A stretch of DNA of 64,000 nucleotides from Callorhinus ursinus (GCF_003265705.1 NW_020313056.1:9557939-9621938), one strand, 5' to 3'; counted from the stretch's first letter, positions 1-11,636 are shown. The notes: generated by a model not told the origin, from the sequence alone. A program made the numbers and translations.

Positions 1-631
1 GCACGGATAGAGCATAGGACTTGGGCATTCGAAGGAGTCAGTGGGCCTTGAAGGGTTCTCCCCAAACTCTGGCCTGTGCTGGGAGCAGGCCATGCAACCC
101 CTACTCTGCTGCTGATATTACTGTTTTATTGTTACCGCTTGGACTCCAGGGCCCTGCTCTTCTGTGACACGCTGCTTCCCTGGACACCTGGCCACCCCGA
201 CCATGTGGGGGGATGGGCCCCCCCTTTCTCTGTCCTTGCTGTAATCTGGGGCTTCCCCGCCCCCCAGCTCCCCTTACTCCTGACCGGTCCCCTGGCCCTC
301 TCCGGTTTCACCATATGTCTGGTGAGGTCACCCTGGCCACGGCAGGGGTGTCCTTGGGGGCAGCTGAGCCCACCTGCCCCCCTCAGTGATCAGGTTGCTG
401 GCATCAGTCTCAGAGAGCGACCTCGAGGCCTCTTTCCATCCTTTTTCTCTTCAGGGAGAGATTTGTCCTCCCCAGGCTGTGGCTGCAGGTTCCAGACAGA
501 TGGCAGCTCCCTGGAGGCACCCCGAAGGACAGCTGCTACCTGTTTTATGCTCATGTGGTTTGTTGTCTGCAGTTACTCACTGAGGATGTGTGTGTGTGTG
601 TGGAGGGGTAGGCTGAGGACTCATCACCAGG

Positions 632-812
632 CCAAACTGCTTGGGTTCGAGGCCCAGCTCTGCCACTCGCTAGCTGGGTGGCTTTGGGTAAGCTCTTCAC
701 AGCGCTGGGCCTCAGTTCCCTCCTCTGTAAAATGGGCACAGCCATAAGAGTACCTTCCTGCTATGATTACCTGAGGATTAAAATGCTTAGCGCAGTACCT
801 GACACATAATAG
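632..812 (+). mobile_element. MIR, sense
   Basis: Shows the MIR order CTCTGCCACTCGCTAGCTGG, CTGTAAAATGGGC, AGGATTAAAATGC, CTGACACATAATAG. Confidence 0.85.
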
Positions 813-859
813 GGCCCCAAGATGTAAGGGATGGTAATAACAAACACTAGTAAATGTTT

Positions 860-893
860 TATTATTACTATTATTATTATTACTGTTATTATT
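860..893. repeat. ATT-rich microsatellite
   Basis: Imperfect run of TTA/ATT trinucleotides. Confidence 0.85.
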
Positions 894-1429
894 CCAGTAC
901 TCCCAATTCTGTACCAGTTACTTCTGGAGCCTCTTCTGGGCCCCCCTTCCTCAGTTTCTCTCCCTGTCCCACCTCTCCTCCACACCTTTGTTGAGCACCT
1001 GCTGTGCGCTAAGGAGCCGGCAGTGAATGAAACCGCCTTCTGCCCTGAGACCGCTCCCACTCTGTGGGGGCGATGCTCCCAGACAGTGAGGTACACACAT
1101 AATTCCGTCGATGAGGCCACTGCCGACAGTGATCAATTCTGGGAAGGGTGGCAGGGTTCAGGTGGCTGTGGGGAGTGTGGCAAGACCCTCCTTTCTCTGG
1201 GTCTAAGAGGAGGCCTCCCTGAGGGGGGGGGGGGTCTCCTGTGCTAGGTGAACGTCTGGGAAGAAAGCTCCCTAGGCCCAGAGCAACCACCACAGAGGTC
1301 TGGGCGGGGACAGGCTCGCTGTGTTCCCCGGACAAAAGGAGACCAGCTCCCGTAGCTGAGCAAGGGGTGGGAGGAGCCCTCATCCTGCAGTGTCTTGTCT
1401 TTCTGGGTTTTAGTAAGAGCCTCTTCTAA

Positions 1430-1636
1430 GGCATGGGTTACTCTCCCTTGGCGCTACTGACATTTGGGTCCAGATACATCTCTGTGGGGCCCGTCCCGGG
1501 CGTTGCAGGATGGTTAGCAGCATCCGTGATCTCTACGCAGTAGCACTCAACCTCCCTAGTCGTGACAACCCCAGGAACCTGCAGATATTGTCCTCTCTTC
1601 CGGAAGGCACGATTACCTCTGAGTTGGAAACCACTA
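1430..1636 (-). mobile_element. MER5A-like hAT-Charlie remnant
   Basis: Shows the MER5A order on the reverse strand: CGCTACTGACATTTGGG, GGCGTTGCAGGATGGTTAGC, and an end resembling GTTGGAAACCACT. Confidence 0.75.
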
Positions 1637-1688
1637 ATCCAAGGCAAGGTGGGGCAGGTGTGAGCCTGCCATCAGGACACCTGGTTCT

Positions 1689-1883
1689 TCTTCTTTTTTT
1701 TTAAGATTTTATTTATTTGACAGAGACACCAGCGAGAGAGGGAACACAAGCAGGGGCAGTGGGAGAGAGAGAAGCAGGCTTCCCGCAGAGCAGGGAGCCC
1801 GATGCGGGGCTCCATCCCAGGACCCTGGGGTCATGACCTGAGCCGAAGGCAGACGCTTAACGACTGAGCCACCCAGGAGCCCC
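1689..1883 (-). mobile_element. SINEC (CAN SINE), antisense
   Basis: Full tRNA-Lys-type SINE read on the minus strand. It has a poly-T/AAATAAATAAAATC tail at the left and the tRNA-like head (complement of GGCTCCTGGGTGGCTCAG) at the right. It is flanked by direct repeats AGGACACCTGGTTCT (1674-1688) and AGGAGACCTGGTTCT (1884-1898), with one mismatch. Confidence 0.95.
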
Positions 1884-2135
1884 AGGAGACCTGGTTCTGA
1901 TCTGTGTTTTGTCACTAACCTTTTGCTTGACCTCAGATGAGTGCCTCTCATGCTCCCCGGTTTCCTCTGTGTAGTAGGAGCTCTCTGGAGATGGCAAACA
2001 CACAGCCCTACTAGCCCCACCATTACCATAGCTGTGGCAGACATGACTAATCAATCATGTTGTGTCTGGGAGCCCTGGAGACACTTGGGCCCAATGAGCA
2101 GCTTCTGTGGTCCTCTGTGAGCGGCAAGCGGGAGT

Positions 2136-2335
2136 CACACAGTCCTGGGCTCAGGTTTGGCTCTGTTGACTTCTGGCTAGATGACTTCCTTTAGGTTACT
2201 CATCCTCTGGGCCTCAGTTTTTCTTATCTGTAGAATGGGACCAAAATACCCCGAAAGCTGATTGTGGGGTTCAAAATGAACAAATGATGGGACCGTGTGA
2301 GTCTCAGCACATGTTTGTTGCATGAAAGAATGAGA
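2136..2335 (+). mobile_element. MIR, sense
   Basis: MIR order with TCCTCTGGGCCTCAG, ATCTGTAGAATGGGACC and a tail GTTTGTTGCATGAAAG. Confidence 0.75.
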
Positions 2336-2384
2336 GCACGTGGATCTTGTCCCAGGTTTGGAGTCGTGGGGACTCTCATCTGCT

Positions 2385-3125
2385 GCTGGTTGGAGTGTAT
2401 GTGGGTGCGATCATGTCACAGAGCTGTTTGGCCTTAACTAGTCAAGTTGAACATGTCTCTAACATCTGGCCAACCATTCCACACCTGGTATACATCTGGA
2501 GAGACTTGCGTGCTTGTACCTCAGGAGATCTGGGTGTACATTTGGAGGATCTGGAGCACCTGGGCCCCATGGACCTGCTGCTCATTGTAGCATTGTTTAT
2601 CGGAAGGACATTTGAAACAACCTAAACTTCTGCCTCATGATAGTGGGTGCAATACTTTTAAGTATTCAGCAACAAAGTGAACAACTTGAGATCTTAGTGT
2701 GGGTTGGGTGCCCAGAAGCAGATCCAGAGACTGATTTAGGGGGGAGGAGTTTCTTTGGGAGGAAGCACTGAGGGACTACCAATAGCCAAGTGAGGGATTG
2801 AGGTAGGGGATGGAAGGTGGCCACGCAAGGTGTGTCGTCAAGCAGGTTGCCATTGTGGGCCACTGGGGAAGTGGCATGGGTCACGCGCCTCGGGCTTCTC
2901 ATCTGTCTGCCTGGCCTGCCCTGCCCTGGGAGGGGGCCCTCAGGCTCCGAGATGGGGGGCCGGCAGCTGGAAGGGGTGCTGGCGTGCACCCCAGGGGTAA
3001 GGACTGAGGGACGTGGGTGGGGTCCGGGTGACAGGTGTTGCCAGGCGCGCATAACAACATGGATGAATGTGGAAGATGGGATGTCGAGTGAGAAAAGCAA
3101 GCTGCTGAAAGTGCATCATTTATAG
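2385..3125 (+). mobile_element. Ancient L1M-type 3' fragment, interrupted
   Basis: Segments 2385-2700 and 3045-3125 resemble consecutive parts of an L1M 3' UTR (CAACATGGATGAATGTGG at the right). They are separated by about 340 bp that looks like a different old insertion, which I cannot classify. Confidence 0.5.
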
Positions 3126-3284
3126 AAATGTTGTAAACACGCAGAACAGTGTTCTTTATTGCTTATCCATTCACATGTGCATGGTAAGTGGGCACCATGT
3201 CCAGGACGGGGGCAGGGGTGCCTTGCGGGAGGGCAGGTGCATAGGTGGCTCCCCTCTTTCTGTGGTGATTCATTTCTTCTTGTT

Positions 3285-3485
3285 CTTCACTGAGGTTTGA
3301 TGTTCACATGGTACATGGATAAAGTACACCCTGAGGAGGCTTTGCATATGCATTGGCCTGTGTAACCGGTGCTCAGATCAATAGAACATTTCCAGCACCT
3401 CCCAGGGCTCCCTTGTGCCCCTTCCCAGTCGGCACCTCCCCCAGATTTGATGAATTTCTTTTAGAGAATGGTTTAAAGCCAATTT
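3285..3485 (+). mobile_element. L1M-type 3' fragment
   Basis: Diverged L1M 3' text with AATAGAACATTTCCAGCACC and TGTGCCCCTTCCCAGTCG. Confidence 0.55.
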
Positions 3486-4603
3486 GGGATAATGCTAGGA
3501 TTTTCCAATGCTGAGTTTGTGGGTGTTGGTTGGATTTTTCTCTGTCCTTTTCTAAATCCTTCACGTATTCCATCATCATCATCACCAAAAGCAGAGGGGG
3601 GACTTGGGCAGGTGTGGGGGCAGGCAGCACCGACTGACAGAGATTGTGGGGCCAAAGCAGAGTCTCAGGCAACCCTGGGAATCCTGAGAATGGCCTCATC
3701 TCTAAGGGAGGTTCCCAAGACAGAGCTGCTTTTGGCCGAGCGTTCCAGAGCTGTCAGGCTTGGACCGGGAGTCGCCCCCGAGGGTCATTCTAACCGCCTG
3801 CCTGCACGGAGGGTATTGGCACCGCCTGGAAAAGCCGGTCGTGCCTTGGGCCGCTCAAGGGCTGGGCCCAGAGCCCCTGCCTACCCATTCTTTCCGGGTC
3901 ACGAGCTGCCCATTGGCCTGTTTGTGGCTGCTCTGTGGGTGGCCTGAGCCTGTCATTGTCCCAGCACAATAGTGGTGGCTTTGCTTGCTCGAAGAAACCA
4001 GGACAGGAAGCCCCGATCTAGGCCAGCACTCCCAGCTTCCTGCTGTCCCCAGCGGTGCTGGGCCAGTGGGCCTTTGTCTCTCTCCTGATCAGGAGGCTGG
4101 AGGCCGGCTTTCCCGGCAGTGCCACTGCCCTGCTGAGGCATCCTCTAGGAGCTCCTGTCCCCTGGCCCCGTGGCCCTTTAAAAGGCAAGGTCAGCAGGCT
4201 TCCAGCAGGCTCCTGCTGTGTGTCGGGCACATCCCATCCCTTCCTTTGATTGTTGAGGGCTTGCGGTATGCCAGGCACTACTGTAGGCCCTGGGGATATA
4301 GCTGGGAAGAGAGGCAAGCGCCCTGCCCTCATGGAGCTTCCATTCACTTTATCCTGTTACATTCTTGAAAGGTAGGGCAGCAGTGCTATGATCCCCCTAT
4401 TTGGGAATCGTAAACTGAGACTCAGAGAGGCTTATGCATTTTCCTGAGGTTATGCAGCAGGAAAGAGGAGGAACTCTGGTTTAAACACAAACTGTCAGTT
4501 TTTCCAAACCTGGCCTTTATCGTTGGATTGGGGTAAAGGTTTCATTCCAGCCATGCTCCCTCCTTATCTTGGCTGATGTAGATTGCCTAACCTCACTCTT
4601 TTC

Positions 4604-4807
4604 TTTTCTTTTTTTTTTTTTTTTAAGGTTTATTTATTTGACAGAGAGAGAGACACAGCAAGAGAGGGAACCCAAGCAGGGGGAGTGGGAGAGGGAGAAG
4701 CAGGCTTCCCGTGGAGCAGGGAGCCCGATGCGGGGCTCGACCCCAGGACCCTGGGATCATGACCTGAGCCAAAGGCAGATGCTTAACGACTGAGCCACCC
4801 GGGCTCC
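4604..4807 (-). mobile_element. SINEC, antisense, perfect target-site duplication
   Basis: A minus-strand SINEC flanked by a perfect 18-bp duplication, CCTAACCTCACTCTTTTC, at 4586-4603 and 4808-4825. The perfect duplication and low divergence suggest a fairly recent insertion. Confidence 0.95.
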
Positions 4808-4849
4808 CCTAACCTCACTCTTTTCATCTGTCAAATGGACTTTTAATGG

Positions 4850-5860
4850 AAGATGGGAAGGTGGGGAGTGTATGAAGACAAGGAGGGCTTCCTGTAGGAG
4901 GTGACATTTGAGCTAAGGCCTGATGGATGAGAAGCAGCTGGCCCATGGCAGAGTTGGGTAGAATACCCTGCTAGTAAGAGCAGCATGTGCAGAGGTCCTG
5001 AGGCAGGAATGTCTCCTGGCAGATGGAAGAAATAGAATGATGGTGGGGCTGAAGATTGTTGAGGTGTGGAGTGATGAAGTACTGGAAGGTGTGGTAAGAG
5101 ATTAACTAGGACAAGATTATGGGGGGCTTTATGGGCCGTGGAAGGATTCTTTGTTGTTGTTGTTTTGTTTCGTTTTTGTTTTTAAGCATAGTTGGAAGCC
5201 ATGGAGAATTTTAAGCTGTGGATTGACAGGATCTGATTTACATATTTAATAGGATTCCTCTGGCTGTGTGTGGAGAAAGGACTTTGGGGGCAATGAGGGG
5301 GAACAGGGAGGAGGTGATTGCACCTTGGACTGGGGCAAGGGTGGTCATGGAGGTGGAGAGAAGAGGTTGGATTTTTTTTTTTTTTTAAAGATTTATTTAT
5401 TTGAGAGAGACAGAGAGACAGAGAGGGTGCACGCTCAAGCAGGGGGAGGGGCAGAGGGAGAGTGAGAATCTTCAGGCAGATTCCCCGCCCAGCGTGGAGC
5501 CTGATGCGGGGCTCAGTCCCATGACCCATGAGATCATGACCTGAGCGGAAACCAAGAGTCGGATGCCCAACTCACTGAGCCACCCAGGCGCCCCCAGGGT
5601 TGGATTTTTAATACCTGTTGAAGGTGAAGCTGATAGAATTTGCTGATGGATAGAAGTGGGGTGCCAGAGAAAGAGGGGCATGGAGGGTGACTGGGACAAC
5701 TGGGGGGTTTTGGCTGGAGCCCCCGGCAGGCAGCGGTGCCAGGTGGTGTGGGTTGGGGGGCGGGGAATCAGGAGCTAGGTTTTTGGATGCCCCTCGGCAT
5801 CCAGGTGGAATATGTGGAGTCTTCAGGGGAGAAGTCCAGGCTGGGGACTTAAACATGGGC
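4850..5860 (-). mobile_element. Long antisense L2, split by SINEC
   Basis: About 780 bp of L2 in two parts (4850-5376 and 5610-5860). Diagnostic text: AGGAGGTGACATTTGAGC, TGACAGGATCTGATTTACAT and ATTTGCTGATGGATAGAAG. Confidence 0.8.
5377..5597 (-). mobile_element. SINEC, older subfamily, antisense, inside L2
   Basis: A minus-strand SINE of a more diverged type, flanked by GGTTGGATTTTT at 5365-5376 and 5598-5609. It splits a long antisense L2. Confidence 0.92.
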
Positions 5861-5939
5861 CGAGGGGACTGGTGGGGATGGCTGTGCCTGGCTCTATGTC
5901 CTTGACTTTCCTCCCCATGACCCACTGCCTGAGGCACCA

Positions 5940-6310
5940 GTGCACCGCCTCCTAGGAGACCCGAGTCTGCGGCCGGCCGGCGCCCCGCGACAGCCCACTG
6001 ACATCGCTTGGGTGATGGAAAGGGTCTGACAGCCGTCTGTGGAAGGCCAGCCTCCTTTTGGCCTGCCTGGCCCTGCTTTCCTCCACCCTGGGCTGTCCCC
6101 TCTGTCTCCCCGCCACTCGGAGATCTCCCCAGACAAGCATGGGCACAGGAGACACGCTCTTAATTAACCAGCAGCCGGGCTCTGTGGCGGGGACCGTGTG
6201 TAGATCCCCATCGCTGTAATCAGCTGTGGCAGGGAGGGTGAGCGATGGGCCACCGCAGCTCCTCGCGGCTCTTTGGCCGTGACCGGCCTGAGAAGTCATT
6301 TTCACAGGGG
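5940..6310. promoter_or_regulatory. Unique GC-rich block, possible regulatory element
   Basis: A repeat-free block with a small CpG cluster (GCGGCCGGCCGGCGCCCCGC, 5970-5989). An A/T-rich patch (CTCTTAATTAACCAGCAGCC near 6157) and AATCAGCTGTGGCAGG follow. There is no direct evidence of function. Confidence 0.25.
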
Positions 6311-7614
6311 ATGTCCTAGAGCTGATGCCAGGTCAGCTCAGGTCCAGGTCCTCAAGTCGGGGCAGACCAGGCAGAGTTTGCTGTGTGGGACAGGCCTCAG
6401 TCTCCCTCGGGTGCGTCTCCCCTCGGCCACGTACTTGTCAGGAGATTTTCTGCTGCCTGCTCCGTCCCAGCCACACGAGGGTCAGGCCACCATCATTTGT
6501 CATTTCTCAGGGCGGCTGCACCCATCCATTCTGGTGCCCCTGCCGTCATGCTTGACCCCTAAAATCCAGTTCCTTACAAAAACCACCAATATTTGGCCAG
6601 TATTTAAAAACTGGGAGATTTTGCTTAAAAAAAAAAACAAACAACTTAATTTCTGGCTTCTGTTGAAAAAAATCCCAGAACATCTGGTGGTACTGGGCCG
6701 ACCGGCTTCCCACCTGACCGCACTTGGAGGGGAGAAGCAGCCATCCCCCTTGGGATAGAAGCAGCCACCCCCCCTCCCTTCATCGTTGTCTGTCACATTG
6801 CAGAGGACAGAGATGACTTCTCTGTTCTGAGCCCCTGAGAAAAGTGGCGGGACAGCTGGGGTCCGTCCATACAGCAGGATCCCGGGCAGCTGTGAAAAAG
6901 AATGAAGATGCTCCCCGTGAAGGAAAGGAAGGATCTCTAAACAGGATTAAGTGGGAAAAGCAGGTGCCGCATGTCCTGGGTATGCTGCTATTTTTTTGTG
7001 TGTGAAAAAGGGGAAGAATAAGAAGACGTGTGCGTGTGTGTATGTGTATAAGTATATATATCCCCGTTTGTCATTTTTGCATGAAGATTCTCTGGAAGGT
7101 TACCCAAGACACTAGTAGCTGTGGTTCCCCTGGGAGGTGGGGAGGGACTAGACACCCTGGGGCCCGGGGTGTAGGAGAGAGGCTTTTCGTATTTTTGACT
7201 CTATATTTTTGACTTTTGAACCGTTTGAATGTGTTATTATTTAGAAGTTAAATTTTTGGAAAAGAGGGGGGAAGAAGGGAAATGAATTATGGCCTGGGAG
7301 AGACCTGTGGGTGAGGAAGCAGATGGGAGTGTGTCTTCCTGAGGGTAAGAAGGCTTTGCCATGTTCCCTGCACAGGGCCTGGGGTATAAGACATGCTCAG
7401 TAAACACTTGTTGACTGAATGGGGGTGAGGGGTATTCCAGTGTGTTTAATGCAGAAGCTAGGTAGGTTTTTCCTTATTCCCTGCCCACGTCCCTGGACCA
7501 TGGTGCCTCCCGTGTCCGTCCTAGGTGGCATTGGAACTTGTGGCCCTCCTTTTGGGCCATCCCTGGGAGATCGGAGGCCTGCATGTTCACCTCTCCTTGC
7601 TTCTCTTCCTCTAG

Positions 7615-7686
7615 GCATTCCTGCATCGCATCCGGCAGAACGTGGCAGACTCTGTGGAGAAGGGCCTCACCGAGGAGAACGTCAAG
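7615..7686 (+). CDS. PREX1: PREX1 exon A: DH domain, residues about 74-97
   Basis: A 72-nt exon of 24 codons in phase 0 at both ends. The translation begins AFLHRIRQNV and ends EENVK, as in P-Rex1. It encodes the part of the DH domain after the first conserved region, so the catalytic glutamate at position 56 must lie in the upstream exon outside this window. The acceptor is TTCCTCTAG/GC. The donor is AAG/gtgtgg, which departs from the consensus at +3 to +5 and is the weakest-looking donor of the set. Because the exon is symmetric, skipping it would delete 24 DH residues without shifting the frame. It is probably exon 2, since the upstream partner ends on a codon boundary, but that number is inferred. 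Confidence 0.95.
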
Positions 7687-8804
7687 GTGTGGACTGCTGG
7701 CTAGCCCCTTTGCAGACTGTCCTTGCTCCTCCAGGGGCGCGGCTCCGAGGGCAGAGTGGGAGGCGCACCCACCCTGCTGGCCGCTGGCTTTGCCTTCCCA
7801 CAGCTTGCTCCCTGCAGCCCCTGGGGGCTCTGCGCTTGGCGGACGTCAGGAGGACTCAGCCAACTCGAGGCTGTGTCTCCTTGCTCACCATGGCCTCCTG
7901 GCTTCCAGCCTTCTCTGTGCCAGGCCCCCTGGCGTGGAGCCAGTGGAAAATCCCTTCCCAAACGCCCCTGGGAGCCTTGGCACCTCCAGCTGCCCTCTTG
8001 GCAGCCCTGGCCTGTGCCCCTGCACTGGGCATTGAGTGTCGAGGCAGAGCAGTTGAGTAATTGGGTCTGGCCTTCGCCTTGGCTGTGGCTCTGGGGAGTT
8101 TCGGGAGGATGTCAATAGGCCCTCTGTGTGCGTGGCGGAGGCCCCTGCACTCCCTGGGCCTGGCTTTCTAGCGTGACCTCACTCTCTGGGAAGCTGCCTT
8201 TAGTTCTTGGGGCTCCGGGGTCCTGGTCCAAGGGGAGAGCGGGGGGCAGCGTGGGGTGGGAGTCAGAAGTGCCTGACTCGTATAGCACACGAAGGACTTG
8301 GTCCAACAGGACATTCTCCCCACATGCCTTGGTCAGTCTGGACAGGAACCTTACAGTGGATAATCCTGAGTCTAGTTTTTTGGGTAAGAAAGCTAAGGCT
8401 TTAGATGTAAAGAGACCCGCTCAGGTCTCACTGCCTGGCTGGTCCCTGATAGCGCTGGGATTTAAGTATTTTATGCATGCATGTATTCTTCGTTCAGTAA
8501 ATATTTACTGAGGACCTGCTGTTTATTTATTATGTGTTTTTCTCACAATGTATTTCTTTGTTGCAATTTAAAAATTATTAGAATTTTGAATTGTAACATT
8601 ATAGTTTTTAAAAAATTCCTTTTTTAATGAGCTAGGACTCCTTTTTTAATGAGTGAAGGGTGCATCCTAAGTGTCAAACGTGAAGCAGTTTCACATATGA
8701 ACACAACCACAATGAAGACGGAGCATTTCCTGCCCCTGCGGGCTCCTCTGTGTCCCCCTCCCCGTAAATGCCCACTCCCCAAAGAAGAACCACTGATTAG
8801 TTTT

Positions 8805-9365
8805 GCCTGTATGTGAATTGTTTATAGAAGTGAGCTCTTTCACATCTGGTGCCTTTTGCTCACTGATATGTGTGTGAGATTTGCCCATGTTGTTATGTGT
8901 GGCTATGATTCAGTCTCTTTAATTGCTGGGTCGTAATCCGTAGTACGAATGTCCCATAATTTACCATCCATTCTCTTGTCGACGGATATTTGAGTTATTT
9001 CCAATTCTGGGCTTTTATATATGCCCCTAAGAATGTCTATATACATTCTTTTTTTTTTATGCTTTTTATTGTTATGTTAATCACTGTACATTACATCATT
9101 AGTTTTTGATGTAGTGTTCCATGATTCATTGTTTGTGCATAACACCCAGTGCTCCACGCAGAACGTGCCCTCTTTAATACCCATCACCAGGCTAACCCAT
9201 CCCCCCACCCCCCTCCCCTCTAGAACCCTCAGTTTGTTTTTCAGGGTCCATCGTCTCTCATGGTTCGTCTCCCCCTCCGACTACTCCCCTTCAAGGAATG
9301 TATATATACATTCTTATATATGCCTTTTGGTGGACACAGGATCTCATTTCTTTTGGGAGACAGAT
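8805..9365 (+). mobile_element. Ancient L1M-type 3' fragment, split by younger L1
   Basis: Decayed text of the L1M 3' region: GCTGGGTCGTAATCC, CCATTCTCTTGTCGACGG and, after the inserted L1, CTTTTGGTGGACACAGG. Edges are approximate. Confidence 0.6.
9051..9293 (-). mobile_element. Carnivore L1 3' end, 5'-truncated, antisense
   Basis: About 243 bp of the carnivore L1 3' region on the minus strand (plus-strand text includes GTAGTGTTCCATGATTCATT and GCATAACACCCAGTGCTCC). It starts with a T run and is flanked by a roughly 20-bp near-perfect duplication (9029-9050 and 9294-9315; core GAATGT-TATATACATTCTT). It sits inside an older L1M fragment. Confidence 0.88.
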
Positions 9366-9654
9366 ATTTATTTTGAAATTTTGCAGCTGTCCGTTGAAGG
9401 AGGTATGACGGTAGATCTATCCTATCTGTCTTTAACAGAAGCCGATTTAACCATGTGAACTGGAAAGGGTGAGAGAGAAACAGAACCAGATAGTGCGGGT
9501 GGTTCTTCCAGCCACCTCCCTGACAAGTGTCCCCCAGGGCGAGGCAGAGGTGGAAGACACTCCCGGCTCTTTCACAGAGCAGCCTATGAAGAAGGGTCTC
9601 CACCCCTCTGCCTTCCCTGCCCACCCTCAGGCCATCTCCCTCTGCTGCCTCATT

Positions 9655-9960
9655 CCAAAGGTCTGTGGGGTTGCTCTTCATTCCTTGAGGTCTTCGCCTC
9701 AGATGTCACTTTCTCAGAGTGACCATCCCTGGCCCTCTACCTGGCCCTGGGACTCCCTTCCTGTTTTACTTTTGTCTTTAGTGCTTCTGGCCCCCCAGAA
9801 CATTCTGTTCAGGTCTTTGTTGTCTGTCCCCATCCATTAGAATGTCACCTCCGTGGAGGCATGCACTTGTTTGTTCCCTGCTGTATCCCCCTGGGCCTCT
9901 AACTGTGCCTGGCACACAGCAGGTGCTCAGTCAGTATTTGCTGAAGGAATGAACGAGATA
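9655..9960 (+). mobile_element. L2 3' end, sense
   Basis: Includes CAGATGTCACTTTCTCAGAG, CCATTAGAATGTCACCTCCG and the tail GTGCCTGGCACACAGCAGG. Confidence 0.85.
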
Positions 9961-10272
9961 GAAACCCTAGAGGGAACCAGAAACCTGTATAACGCTGGGT
10001 TACCCCTGCTGCGAGCCCCAGTGGGATGGGTCCGGGGAGAGACTCCATTGTATTGTGTTCTAGTTTTTGAACCATGCGGGTACCTTCTTCAAAATTAAAT
10101 TAAAAAAATGCACCTCTTTTTTAAAAAAGAAGGAGAAAAGAATTTATGCAGTTCAAAAGGACCTTAAGTAAGTAAATGAAAGTCTTCCTAGTTCTCTTTC
10201 CCAGAGATCCCTGCAGTTACCAGCTTGACTCTACATTCAAGTAGTCTCTGCTTTTAGCCTAGAGAGGACTGG

Positions 10273-10492
10273 ACTTTTTTTTTTTTTAATTTCAATTTCA
10301 ATTTATTTTTTTAAAAGATTTTATTTACTTGTGGGGGGCAGAGAGCATGAACTGAAGCGGGGGCAGAGGGAGAGGGAGAAGCAGACTTCCCAGTGAGCAG
10401 GGAGCCTGACGCTGGGCTCGATCCCAGGGCCCTGAGATCATGACCTGAGCCGAAGGCAGATGCTTAACCGACTGAGCCACCCAGGCACCCCC
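10273..10492 (-). mobile_element. SINEC, antisense
   Basis: T-rich tail at the left, then pyrimidine-complement body and tRNA-like head ending ACTGAGCCACCCAGGCACC. No clear target duplication is seen; the tail region contains a repeated AATTTC unit. Confidence 0.93.
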
Positions 10493-10559
10493 ATCCTTTT
10501 TTTTTTGTAAACACAAATGGGCCCATGCTGGAATCTTGCTTGGCACCATGATTTTCTTC

Positions 10560-11060
10560 CCCCTCACTTAATAATGTATATTCAGGATCATTCCTGGATT
10601 CCATATCCATATATACAGAGCTGTAGATTCTTTTTATAGGCTGCATAGTATTTCGGCATGTAGAATTTATTTAATTATAACCAGTCCAGTTTATTTAACT
10701 ATTTGATGACTCCCCCTTTGGACATTTGCCTTTTTCCCCAGTTTTTTTGCTTTTGCAAATAAGGCTGTCTTATGCCCTCGTCTATCCACCAGGCTCTTCA
10801 CCTTGGCATTATTAACACTTTGGGCTGGATAATTCTTTGCTGTGGGGGCTGTCTGTGTATTGTAGGGTGTTTAATAGCATCCCTAGCCTCTACCTAGGAG
10901 ATGCTGGTAGCATCCTTCCCCACCATTTGTGATGGCCACAGATGTCCCTAGACACTGGCAGACATCCCTTAGGGGACACAGTTGTCCCTGTTTGGAGACC
11001 ACTGATTGACAGGCTGAATTCTAAAATGTAGAATTGCTGGGTCAGATTGTATATGCATTT
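10560..11060 (+). mobile_element. L1M-type fragment split by MER5A-like element
   Basis: Text resembling an L1M end (GCTGCATAGTATTTCGG, GCAAATAAGGCTGTC) resumes after the MER5A-like copy with GTAGAATTGCTGGGTCAG. Confidence 0.55.
10790..11004 (-). mobile_element. MER5A-like hAT-Charlie remnant
   Basis: Includes CTTTGGGCTGGATAATTCTT, TTGTAGGGTGTTTAATAGCA and the terminal GGAGACCACTG. It interrupts an L1M fragment. Confidence 0.82.
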
Positions 11061-11294
11061 CAAACTGTAGATTCATATGGGGAAAAAGGCACTCATATTA
11101 TATATTGTGCAAGTTTACACAGCATATTTTGGACATCTTCCCCTACCATCTTGTCTTCTGCCACATCATTTAATAGGTGCGTGGAAGTACCCTCGTTGTT
11201 TTCAAGATCAGCCTTATGATCGGACATGCTGGTTGTCTAGCCATGATGAAAACTGTGATGAATGTCTTAATATAAAATTCTCTGCCTGCTGAGT

Positions 11295-11490
11295 GTGAAC
11301 TTCAGTTCTGCTGCTCCCTGGACTATGTGACCTTGAGAATGTTAATTTACTTTGGGTCCCTGCTCTTCATCTATAAATGGGGAATGACAGTAGTCTCTAC
11401 CTCATGGCGTTACAGTGAGCATTAGGTGCCATAAGTGCACGTAAAGTTCTTAGCACAGGATTAGGCATTAATCCCGTGTAATAAACATTG
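11295..11490 (+). mobile_element. MIR, sense
   Basis: Includes CTATGTGACCTTGAGAATG, TCTATAAATGGGGAATGAC, CTACCTCATGGCGTTA. Confidence 0.75.
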
Positions 11491-11587
11491 GCCATATTTT
11501 GTTTCAGCATTACGTTTATTAGGGGGAAACTGGCTCCAGTGATCAGAGTGCCTGTTGCATCATTATATCCTCATCCGCGCTGGGGGT

Positions 11588-11636
11588 TGTGTTTTTTTTG
11601 TTTTGTTTTGTTTTGCTTTGTTTTGTTTTTGCTTGA
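11588..11636. repeat. TTTTG pentanucleotide tract
   Basis: Several TTTTG units with one C variant, 60-110 bp upstream of the exon B acceptor. It could extend the pyrimidine-rich region. Confidence 0.85.

Larger units (their letters stand above)
1..7614 (+). other. PREX1: PREX1 intron upstream of exon A (partial, probably intron 1)
   Basis: No coding exon is supported here. Contents in order: a MIR (632-812), an ATT-rich tract (860-893), a MER5A-like copy (1430-1636), a SINEC (1689-1883), a MIR (2136-2335), L1M 3' fragments (2385-2700 and 3045-3125) split by about 340 bp of another sequence, an L1M piece (3285-3485), L2 and MIR (4245-4500), two more SINECs, a long antisense L2 (4850-5860), a unique GC-rich block (5940-6310), an old LINE-like 3' piece (about 6865-7265) and an L2 tail (7335-7425). 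The intron ends in a TC-rich tract and an AG acceptor at 7613-7614. The first coding exon is not in the window. Confidence 0.85.

Noticed and set aside
76..747. 223-codon open frame on the + strand
   Set aside because: It runs through unique intron into a MIR element and has no recognisable domain, splice context or coding character. It is a chance frame in GC-rich DNA.
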